Origin: Antilocapra americana
Lineage: Eukaryota > Chordata > Mammalia > Artiodactyla > Antilocapridae
Length of the DNA: 64,000 nucleotides
Assembly: GCA_007570785.1 (NCBI GenBank)
Contig: ML664161.1
Location: forward strand, 45,113,273 to 45,177,272
Reading direction: 5' to 3'
Shown here: positions 25,501 through 37,500 of the stretch, one piece after another
Layout of the letters: every line of letters starts with the position of its first letter
How positions within the stretch are numbered: position 1 is the first letter of the stretch
Program-made: the position numbers and the translations under genes
Notes under the pieces: generated by a model
What the model saw: only the letters and a program-made list of their open reading frames with translations
Database searches by the model: none
What the model was told of the DNA's origin: nothing

Positions 25501-28500
25501 TATAAGGCTTATGCAAAATTAAATGTTCAAAACTCTTAGAACATGAAAGATATTAGTCTATGAGACATAGAGAGGGAAAAAGGTAGCACGTAAGTGATAC
25601 TTTTAATAGAAATGTAAAATAACACTCAAAGTGAATATTCTTCCTCCCCTTTCTGTCAGTCATGTGAGCTGGAGAAAACTCCCACAGCACTGCTTTATCC
25701 TAGAAAATTCCCACTACATACAACATAAACTGCACCTTTTCATTAGCTTTAATAAACTATGTAGTGTCTTCAGAAACCAAAGAAATTTAATTCTTCCCCT
25801 CTGGCTGACTCTTGTTTGATAGTGTCTCTTGTTATATATTCTTTCACAATGTTTAGACTCAGCATCTATGAGGTACTGAATTTGCAGTTTAAAAAGTGGA
25901 ATTGAAAAAAATCCCTTTGAAAATCTACCCTTCCATTTATCCATTCATTCTTTTAATGAACATTTAGTGAGTATACATATGACACTGTAATAGATGTTGA
26001 AGGAGACTGAAAGAAATTAACAGTGTATAAGGGCAGGAGACATGAGGCAGTTATTATCCCCTGTGTATTACCTAGAGTATCTGAGCCATAGGGAGCATAT
26101 AACATAGAAAGCATTACTCAGCTGGTGACCACATTGGACAAGTTCACAGTCTCTTCAGTGGGATAGCTGACCTATTGTTCAGTGGCTCAGTCATGTCTGA
26201 TTCTTTGTGAACCCCCTGGACTGCAGCACGCCAGGTTTCCCTATCCTTCACTGTCTCCTGGAGTTTGCTCAGACTCATATCCATTGAGTTAGTGATGCTA
26301 ACCAACCATCTCATCCTCAGTCGTCCCCGTCCCTTGCCCTCCTTCTTTCTCAGCATCAGGTTCCTTTCCAGTGAGCTGACTCTTCGTACCAGGTGGCCAA
26401 AGTATTGGGTCTTCAGCTTCAGCATCAGTCCTTCCAATGAATATTCAGGGTTGATTTCCTTTAGGATTGCCTGGTTTGATCTTCTTGCAATCCAAGGGAC
26501 TCTCTATTGTTTTCTCCAGCACCACAGTTCGAAAGCATCAATTCTTTGGTGCTCAGCCTTCTTTATGGTCCAAATCTCACATCCATACATGACTACTAGA
26601 AAAACCATAACTTTGATTTTCAGACCTTTGTTGGCAAAGTCATGTCTCTGCTTTTTAATATGCTGTCTAGGTTCATCATAGTTTTTCTTCCAAGGAACAA
26701 GTATCTTTTAATTTCAAGGTTATCACCACTTATTTAGGACTTCCCTGGTGGCTCAGATGGTAAAGAATCCACTTGCAATGCAGGAGGCCCAGGTTCAATC
26801 CCTGGGTCAGGAAGATGCCCTGGAGAAGGAAATGGCAACCCACTCTAGTATTCTTGCCTGGAGAATCCCATGGACAAAGGAGCCTGATGGGCTACAATCC
26901 ACAGGGTCACAAAGAATCAGACATGACTAAGTACTCATCCCTTATTTATGTCTTCATTTGAGCCCTGGATTGTCATTAAACGATAATTTTTTCCTTCTTT
27001 TTACTTCCCATGGGACTCACCTCGATCTTGGTTCCGATGACGCTTCCAGTAGAGTAGAATTGAGATTAAGACCAGAAGAATTACCAAGGAGACAATGCTT
27101 AACAGCAGTGGAATTGAAAACCAAAAGCCTGTGGATATTGATGGGAGAAAAGGAAAAACTAGTGATAAGTGGAAGCTGTAGAGGCAAAAAGTAATAAAGA
27201 GATAGTTGTAATTAGTTTTTACAAGAGTTGTGCTTTTGATGAAAATTATTCTTAAGTATATAAAGGTCTACATTCATGACTTCATATTATTTTAATAGCA
27301 TTTAAATAATAACAATAATTAACATGTTTTATGTGGTTACTATGTAGTAACAGCTTTGAATGTGTTACCTTCTTTAATCCTCAAAATAACTTAAGCTGCT
27401 GCTGCTGCTGCTAAGTTCTTCAGTCGTGTCCGATTCTGTGCGACCCCATACACGGCAGCCCACCAGGCTCCCCCTTCCCTGGGATTCTCCAGGCAAGAAC
27501 ACTGGAGTGGGTTGCCATTTCCTTCTCCAGTACATGAAAGTGAAAAGTGAAAGTGAAATCTCTCAGTTGTGTCCGACTCCTCGCAACCCCATGGACTACA
27601 GCCTACAAGGCTCCTCCATCCATGGGGTTTTCCAGGCAAGAGTAGTGGAGTGAGTTGCCATTGCCTTCTCTGAAAATAGCTCAAGAATTAGTATTTTTAT
27701 TATTGTCATCTAGGTAAGCCCCAAATCAGTGTAGTAATTGGTATAACAAGGCTTGGTCAGAGATCTGTTTGCCTTCAAAGCACATAACCTTTGTCATACT
27801 GTCCATTAAAGTAATGTTTATTGAGGAATTTTTGGAAAATACAGAAAAATATAAAGGAAAAATAATGAATCTCATGATTCCAACCTCCAGGAATAACTCA
27901 TCTCCATGTTTTAATTGCGTTCCTTCTAATCAATGTTTTTGTTATTAAACTTCTTTCTAGCAGTCAGTAAATGCAACTTAGCCTAAATATCAGTTCCTCA
28001 GTGTCACTGTATAATACAAAGTCAGAAAAAGCTCTATCTGATTTGGGAGTCTCCAGCATCTTCTCCACACCTTTATAATGGGATTTGTCATGTCATAATT
28101 TAACTGAGCACCTTTAGGTTGGTCTCACTAGTGTTAGACACTAGTTAAGAGTTCAGATTTGTCTTCAATAGATCTAGTACTTGACATAATGCTTTAAGTG
28201 TGAAAGATTTTTAGTAAATGCTTGCAGAATGAACAAATATTATACAAATGATATATAAATATTATAAATGATAAGTTTGGCACTCTTGGAAAAGAAGACA
28301 TGTTCCTTTTCAGATTCTTGCTTTTCAGGGAAATTTACTCTTCACCTTGGAGAAATCTGAGGATCTTGTCATAAATGTCCAAATCTAATGCCACAAACAT
28401 CTTGACCAAATTTACTTAAATGCTTACTTTTTGAATAGTTTGCTTTTTCAAGGACCCCAGAAATGACTACAGGACATGTTCATTATAGACTATCTGGGCT

Positions 28501-31500
28501 TCCTGGGTGGTGCTGTGGTAAAGAATCCTCCTGCCAATGCAAGAGACATGGGTTTAATCCTTGGGTTGGAAAGATCCCCTGTAGTAGGAAATGACAACCT
28601 GCACCAATATTCTTGCCTGGAAGATTCCACAGAGGACCGTGGTGGACCACAGTCCTTGGAGTCGCAAAGAGTTGGACATGACTGAGCAACTGAGCACACG
28701 ACAATGAGGCACAAACTTTTCGGGGTTCACAATGTACTCTGAAAAAAGAAGCAATACCTTTTTATAGGAGGCCTGTTAACTGAGTGTCTCATCCAGAGTT
28801 AGGGCTTCAGAACTACGCAGAGAAACAACTATAGCTGTTGTCGCTGAAGTGCCTTTGTCTCTAAGACCACTGCTTTCCTTATTCTCTCCCCCATCATCTG
28901 TACCTCTTGTATCAGTGAGACCCAGAGATAGCAGTTTAGATGGAAATACAAAACAGCAAAAGAGGTTGTGAGCAGGAGGCAATTTATTTTAAAATGAAGT
29001 TGGGAAAACTCAAGATTGGCCTCTTGCCTAAAAGATTTATTGCCCCCTTCCCATAGTGTAGATTATGCAAAGGTTTCATCCCAGATGTGACTTCTTCCAG
29101 GAAAACATTGTACTCGCTCCAGACTAAACTGATGCTCCTTCTCTGCATTCTCAATCTTCCCATGCTATACCACGGCTTTTCCCCCCCTTTTATCAGAGAA
29201 TGGTTTGTTGCAGGGTCAAGTAAGGAGAACAGGTGGCTCCTACTCAAAACCCCCAAACTCCTACCATAGTTTTCTTATTGGAGCATTTAACCTGCATTTT
29301 TACAACTACCCAGCTCCTTCTGCATTCCTTCCTGGACTAGAAACTCCTTGTGTTTGGGGACTGAGTCCTTGCTGTCACATTTCTGGCATAACAAATACTC
29401 GGGAGCACAGAAGAATAAATCAATAGAATGGATCTCAGTAAAAGCATTCAGTGTGTGAGCAACATACTACAATTGCCAAAGCAATCAAATAGGCTATACT
29501 GGCTTCCTCAACTCTGTTTTTCTTTCCCTACTTATCTCATTCTCTGCCTTATCAGCTTCTTTGCTAAGATGCCAAGAGGCTCTGCAGAGCATTCATCACC
29601 TTGCAGGTATGTATCCACAAATGTGACCACAGAAAACCTCTCTTACCTTTGTTCACAGTTTCCCTGTAGTCAGTCACAGTCCCCAGGTGTAGCACCTGGC
29701 AGATCACATCCTTCCCCACCTGTCTCTTGGGGTCTTTGATCTGGAGGATGCTGGTGACAGATGTTGTTCCATTGGGGTGTGAGACGATCTCAGTACTGTT
29801 CTCAATCCCTGACCCAGAGACCTTCCAGGAGATCATAGGGGCTGGGCGAGCATTGGCAGAGCAAGTGATATTTAGGTGATCTTCAGATAATTTATAGTGA
29901 AGGAATACTGTGGGCTGTACTGGGACAAAAAAAAATGATCTGCCATCAGTTATAAAATCTGGTGTGAGTCCCACACTCTCCTCAGAAACATGAGAGAAAG
30001 ATCTTTACAGAAAGACAGTGGGAGCTAGAGAGATAAGGTGACACATCCAATCCAAACTGGGGCCTTCTCTTCCTGTCTAATTCTCTGAACAGTAGGGTGG
30101 AGACTGGCCTATGCAACCCTGTGACAAGAATGATCCTCTATGGAGTTTGTCTCTAAGAGAATTAGCTAGATGCACAGAGGGTACCTTTCCTCCCAAACAG
30201 TGCAGAGAATAATTATTCTTTTCTCTTTTGTGGGCAATGCAGTATCTCTGCCTTCTTCTGGGTATCCCTCTCAAATAGTTGGACAATGACTATCAATCAG
30301 CACCTCCACACAGGTGGTCTGCACTCCTCAGAAAACCAGAGCAGTTTCAGAACAGAGAGCCTGTAGAGGGGCTGCCACTTAGAAAGAGCCTTTTTCTGTT
30401 TGGAACTGGGCCAGTGAATAAGAGGCATGGAGCAGACTTAGAAAGCCCCTGTTTGAAATACCTATACAAAATGCAAATTAGGAATTCACAGTCAGTAGTC
30501 AGAAAATCACAGAATGACAGTTGTAAGGGCCTTGGAGATCACCTTATGGAGTTAACAGAAAATAAATAGCTTATGAAAAAAGGACAATTTTAGGTCAGTT
30601 GTACCCTGTTCCCTTTCAAAAGTCCCTTGACTAATGAGTTCATTTTCCTTGGAATGTACAGCTAATCTCTGCTGCGCAAACACAAACATCTTTCTATGGT
30701 TGGCTTTGGAGCCCAGAAGATAATTAAAGGGCAGTGCTAAATAAAAGCTTGTCTGTGTTTAGAAGTTCAAGAGGTGGGTGGGTGGGTGGCAGTAGGCTGG
30801 AGGAAATGAGCCTATAGGAGGACTGTGGCTCTGTCCAGAGTGCGCAGAATACTAACATCAGTGAGCCCTGGGGAAGAGAAATAAAAGTAAAGGAGGACCA
30901 GTATGGCTGAAACAGCCAGCCTGGCTAGCAGGGTTCCCTGGTGTATCAAAGAATCACTTGGATGAAAGCTATACCTTATGGCTGGAAAGTGTCATTGTGG
31001 AAAAGAACTACAGAATTACCAGCTAGAAGACACAGAGGAGTCTCTGTGTCAGGCATACAAATTATTAAAATATTAATGAGTAAAGAAAGGGAGCAAGAGA
31101 GAAAGATGAACAAAAAAAGAGAAAGGAAACAACAGAAATGAGAAAAACATGACACAAGAAGGAAAAGGAAGAAAATGATGGAAAGAAGGAAATAAGGAAG
31201 AGTGAATGGAAATGAGGGAGGGAGGGAAGGAAAATGAGCAAAGGAGGCAAAAAAAAAAAGGAGGAGGAGGAAGGGTTGGAGGAGGGAAGAGACACAGAAA
31301 AACAGGGAGACAGGAGACAAAGGAATGAAAGAAATAGATATCAAGAAGAAAAGCCTGATGCAAGATCCTGCAGAGATGACTCATGGACAAAATCAGTGAA
31401 AGAAACGTGTTATCTGGTGTCATCCTACCTCCCTTGCGTTCTTATTTACTGAGCCTCTCCTTATCCCTTGTCCAATATTCTTGGTGTGTTCAAACTCTCA

Positions 31501-34500
31501 TCTTAAACATTCCTAATAACCCTAAGTTTGGCTTTTCCCTTCTAAAACCACCAGCAAGTGTGCATCCTCCAAAGCTACCCCTTATTCCTAATTCTCAGTT
31601 CTTGATCCCAGCTAAGCATCAGTTAACAGGAAAGGAATCTTGTCAAACTAAGCCTCTTAGGTTTTAGAAGAATGCTTACTTTTCAGTTAAATCCCTAGCA
31701 GGCAATGAGTACGAAGAACCTCTGCTGCATGGCTGCTTATCAATTTTGAGAAAGCTCCGCTGAAGCAAAATGAGAGGGACCCCATAACTGGCTCCAGCTT
31801 AGTCCAATCTGGCTTTGTCCTTAGGTTCAAAAATATGAAAGCTCTTAGGGAGACCTTAGAGATGATCTATTTCACACTTATGGTGCAGATAAATAAACTC
31901 TGGTACACCATGGTCAGGACTCTTCTAGGGTCACATGACTCCTAATGGCAATGCCAGGTCTGAACCATAGCACTGCTTAGGGAGAATTTATCCTCACCGT
32001 GGTCCTTAGTTTATTCTCGTTGACCATGGTATTCTTCAGGGCAAAGATGACTCCAGGCAAAGATTTAACATAGTTCTATGAACTCTCCAAACAACCGTAA
32101 CCACAGTTACACAATAGGCATAAAAAGTCAAGTGTCCTCCAATGAACCTTTCTGGGGCTAGGATCCTGAAAGACTAGGTACTACCACCACTGCATTTCAA
32201 ACATTCTTCAAAATAACATTTCAAGCTAGAGACAATGTATTCTCAGAGACTCTCACCAAAGAGAGTGAGGCAGGCTATTCCTGAGATCTTTCCAGAACCA
32301 AAGGTATTAAAGAGGCACTTGTAACACGCCTCATCCTCCAAGGTGGTATTCCAGAAGGTAATGGTTGAGTTCATGAGTCCCAGCTGGGTGATGTTTATCT
32401 TGTCCTTGTAGGCAGGCTGGACTACAACCCCATGGTTCTCGCTGTAGGTGATCATGTTTTCTGGGCTTACAGCCTTGATTTTTTGCCATGTCACAATCAA
32501 AACTTCCTGGGGATTTTGCAGAGAGCATCTTAAAGAAGCAGGTGCGTTCAGCAGCCCTCTTACATCCTGGGTCACCACTTTCATCATGGAATCATAAAAA
32601 AACATTTATATTTTATATTTTAATACATACAGAAATATACATTTTTGATTAAAAAAACAATGCATATTCAAAGTCAAATTTAGAAAGAAAGAAAAATACA
32701 AAAAAGAAAACAACATTTACCTACCTTCCTGATGTTGCTAGAGAAATATAAGTTCAAATACGTTTGTTCAGTCTTTAAGAGTAGCAGAGTAGAAAAATAA
32801 GAAAGCAAACTCCCAGTGACCAGAATTTACATGAAGAATCCCTGTAGGCTGGAAATTAGGTGAAGTGAGGTTGAAGATGGAAACTGCCAGATAGGATAGA
32901 AGTATCACCAAGTGAGCTTATGCCTGGAACAGTAACAGCTAGGAATAAGACAGGGTCAATGGACAATATGCAGTGATTAGTTTAAGTGAAGAAGTTACAG
33001 CAGACCTATACATTCCACACACACATCTGAAAAGGAAAGGGCAGCAGTAGTGACGTCTGCCATCAGGAAGCAGTGGTAAATATATGAACATGGACAGAGA
33101 GATGTACAGGACAATGCTCCAGGAGGCTGATGGTACCAGAGAGCTTTGACAACCAAATTACAGTCTACACAGTACCCCATTTTTACTGAATGTAGTACAG
33201 AATATAAGGTATGGTGATAATTTCTTCTCCCTCCAACGATGGCTACTCATATTGATATGATCGATGACTCAATGGGAAATCTCACTACAATAACAAATAG
33301 ACAAACACTTAAGTAAGCTAACACAATGACAGAGGAATGATAAACTCTATAAATGAATAAATAAACATTTTTACATGAACAAATGTGATATCTTAAGTGT
33401 GAAAAGGAACCAGCACTGTAAATAGTAGAAACTAGAGATGTATAAAATGAGAAATATAAACTCATTTCACAATCTGGCTGCCTTAACAGAATGAGTATCA
33501 ATGAACACTAAATTAGTAAGTAGGAAGACCAGATCATAGAATTCTTCCAGAATTGGAAGGGTTAAAAATACAGAAAAGATTAAAGAAATATTGAAAGATT
33601 GATATTTCAATATTAGTCCAAGTAAGATTTTTAAAAGGAAAGAGAAGGGGAAATGGAAGACACAAACACTGTAAGGAACAACAATGTATTTTTCAAAATG
33701 ATAAAAGGAGGAATCTGAAATAAGATATATCACTCATGAACCTTTATGTACCTAACAACATAACTTTGAAATATATAAAAAACTAATAGAACTACAAAGG
33801 AAAATGCATAAATCCATAATCATATGGGAGAATTTTTCATTGTTCTCTCAGAATTTTCACTTTCATCTATTAAAAAATAAAGAAATAAAATCAAATAAAG
33901 GATATAGAAGACTTTAAAAAACAAATATTTATACATGTACATGTAATATGTGCATAGGAGCATGTATTTATAAACCTTTACCCAAAAGAAAACATACATG
34001 CTTTTCAAACCACATGTGAAACATACCCCCAAATTAAACTTGAAGTAGTATACAAAAAAAAATGACCTTGAACTTGGTCCATAATGCAATAAAATTAGAA
34101 ATTTACATAATTTTGTCTCCTTAATTACACCAGAAATCATAACAAAAGCTATAATCACTATGAATGACAATAAGAATATCATATATTAAAATCTGTAGAG
34201 GCTTATAAAGCAGTTCTCAGGGGGAAATATTTAATCCTAACTTAAGTTATTGGGAAACAGGAAAAATTGAAAAATGAATACCTACATACATTCAAAATTC
34301 CCACACACCAAAAATTGATAAAAGGACTGAATTAATAAAGTTTAAAGCACAAATTAATAAAAGTAGCACACAAAATACTGACTTAATCAAAACACAAAAA
34401 TCTTTTTTTAAGACTAATAACACAGATAAAATGAATAGAGTAATTAGAAAAAAGAATATCTGCTCTATAACATCAAGAATGAAAAGATGAGCATAGCAAC

Positions 34501-37500
34501 AAATGCAAACTGGAACTGCCAAGTGTTGCAAAATTCCAGTTTTAGTGAGGTACACTCTTGATAGTTGCAAAAAGTTTCAGGGGAATAGCTGCTGTTAGGA
34601 TGGGACTTCCTAAAGGTTTGCTGAATGCAGAGCATTGTTTTGAATAAATTGCTGCTTTTAGAATAGAGAGTAAAAAAGAGATCAAAACTAGAGTTTTAAC
34701 TTCTAGGGAGATTTTTCTCTTTGACTATGCAAGAAATAATTAAATGGAAAGTTTACAATTATTTTCTGCTTATATGAAATTCCATTCAGGGTCCCCCAGT
34801 TGGTAAATCCTGTGCTATACATGGTGTGAAGCATCCCTTTTGTGAAGTATCCCCTGTGAAGGCTGATGACTATAGTACACACCACATTGTTGTGAAAGTC
34901 GCTCAGTCGTATCCGACTCTTGGCAACCCCATAGACTATACAGTTCATGGCATTCTCCAGGCCTGAATACTGGAGTAGGTAGCCTTTTCCTTCTCCAGAG
35001 GATCTTCCCAACCCAGGAATTGAACTCAGGTCCCCTGCACTGTGGGCAGATTCTTTACCAGCTGAGTCATGAGGGAAGTCCACGAATACTGGAGTGGGTA
35101 GCCTATCCCTTCTGCAGCAGATCTTCCCAACCCAGGAATCGAACTGGGGTCTCCTGCATTGCAGGTGGATTCTTTACCAACTGAGCTATCAGGGAAGCCC
35201 ATAGTGCATACCACACAAAAGGTAATAAAAGGCCAGCAGTAAGTGAGGTGTGGCCTCCTATGGAACCAAGGAGAAAGATCTGGCAGAAGTAGAAAATCCA
35301 GCAGATAAGTGGACAGCACAGGTGTGTTTTATATAACAGACTATGTGAACCCATGTAGCTTTCATATTTCACTATTTTTAATATTCTTCTGTGAGAGGGA
35401 CACACCCAGTTTTAAGGCTTACTGCCAGATTACTTGCCCTAGAAGCCAAATTCATTCTTGCTTCACCATGCATTCCCACATGTTCACACACATAAGGAAT
35501 TATTATTTTAAACATTATTCACTTTGATAGGTGAAAAATGATGTCTTAATTCAGAAATAATTTTTTTTCATGTCTGGTTTTATCTATGAAAAGTTTCTTA
35601 ATATTAAAGTTTTTGAAAACAAAAATGTGGAAAGCAGAAAGAACCACTCCCAGTCTTCCAAACGAATTACATGGTTAAATAATTCATGCAGACAAATGAA
35701 CACAGCACAGACAAGAGTGGTCAGATGTCCAGGAAACTGTGTTTCCTGGATTCCACGCAGGGGAGTTGAGTATCTTTACCTTGTGCCCTGCATAACATCA
35801 GTGCTGCCAAGAACCAAATCAGTTGGAAGGTAGATAGATGACAGACGAGCCTTCTGAACACCTGAAGACAGAGAGCAAGTACAGAAATGGGCATTTGAAT
35901 GTGGACAAAGCTAAGGGAGCTTCAATCTAATTGCTGTATCAGGAAAAATTGCAGCTAAAGTTTTAACCACTGGAAGCCTTTGGTTTTGTGGAAGCAGAAC
36001 CAGGGACCATAAATGGAAGAAATAACAGAGGGTGCTTAGGGTGGTACGGGAAAAGCAGCCATGTGGTTCTTTCGTTATGGCCATTCCTAGCAATTTGAGG
36101 CTGTGCTCCCAAAGCCACCACTGTCAAGACTGCTGAGAAAACAAACTGCCAAAAATATACCCAGAAAACACAGACTGCAAATGTTGAAGAAACATTCACT
36201 CCCCAAATAATCCACATCTGTTAATATTAAAACTGTAACTCAGGTGTAACCACTTTGCAGAACATGCCTTGATATTTGCTGAGGGAGATTTTCCTGCAAC
36301 TTCTGCACAGTTTATGTAAATTGTACCTTTTAAAACCAGTATTTGACTTTTTTTCTTCCCCTTTGTTTATTTTCATGTGTCTGGGCAGAAATCCTTGGCC
36401 TTGTGTTTTTGTGTTTTGTTTTTTTTTAAACAAATCATTGTGGTATTTAACAGAGTATTACTCTGGGAATCATTTTGCTATAAAATGAAGAGTGGAATGG
36501 AGACAGATTACTCTGCAGCAGTCCCATAGTCTTGGTCTACATTAGTGTGTTCATTGTTAGGGGTAAAAGCAAGGAATATAATTTTCCCCTATATTTCTGT
36601 ATTTTTCTATAATTGAGGTGTTTAAGAAATGTAGAGTTCTCTGTATCCTTCTTAAACTGAACTTCAATTTTATTTCATGTTGCTATTCTAACTACAGGTA
36701 GAGTCTAAATTTCAGTCAATGTTACATAATCTTTGTCTGATAGTTCAATTGGACAGGACTATTAACTCTTGGTTACAACCATCTATCCATCTTGGCATTG
36801 TGCTTCCCTCAAGTCATCCTGATCATTAGTTTGTGCAATTAAATCCTTTGCTTACAGGGTGTTCTCTCATGCTTTCCAATTCTCTGGATTCTGTGCTCCT
36901 GGATCCTTCCTGTGCTTAACAAAGGAAAATTATACAAGGGTCTCCGCCTAGACTCCCATGTATCTATCCATCTCTGTTTTACTGTCCCCTTGCCATGGTG
37001 GGTAGGCTTGCCTCTTCCCACAGTTGTCCCTAGGAAAGCAAGGTACACTATTTTCTGTTCTTTGATTTCAACACCTACCTGTAAGTTCTATTCACCAACC
37101 TCCTAAACTCCCCACTCCTGGGGCCAGGCACAGAGCATCCTTCTCAGGACACAGACCAAAGCTAATCGGTCTCTCTTTGCTCTCTCAGCCTAGGGTCAGA
37201 AAAGCTGCTTCCTCCATCACCTTGTATTCTTCCCATCAGCTTTTTCTGGGATGAATGCCTGTCCTTGGTCTTTCATCATTTAGGCATTTAAAACTCAAAT
37301 GCTTAGGCTCTTGTTATTTCAAAACTTTGGCTTCTGAAACCAGAAGTTTTCTTTGGCATTCTGATTCCACACCATCACGCCACATGGAAATCCAGGTTCT
37401 AGTAAAGGCTGTGATGAGGAATGCAAATAGTTTAGCTCTCAGAGTAAAAATCTGTATTTTAAGATAAGAGAAAAAGCAGACACACACTAAAACACAAGAT

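Noticed and set aside
30976..31423. Overlapping minus-strand frames of 76-122 codons rich in F, L, S and P
   Set aside because: Low-complexity products of the purine tract, not genes.
32578..32605. Open frame extending the V exon upstream to an ATG at 32603-32605
   Set aside because: No splice acceptor or signal peptide supports it; the spliced start through exons 1 and 2 gives the conserved N-terminus.
27000..36000. Initial idea that the Ig exons belong to CD200R1
   Set aside because: The V and C2 sequences, the phase pattern and the short DREP tail fit the ligand CD200; CD200R1 has a longer tail with tyrosines.
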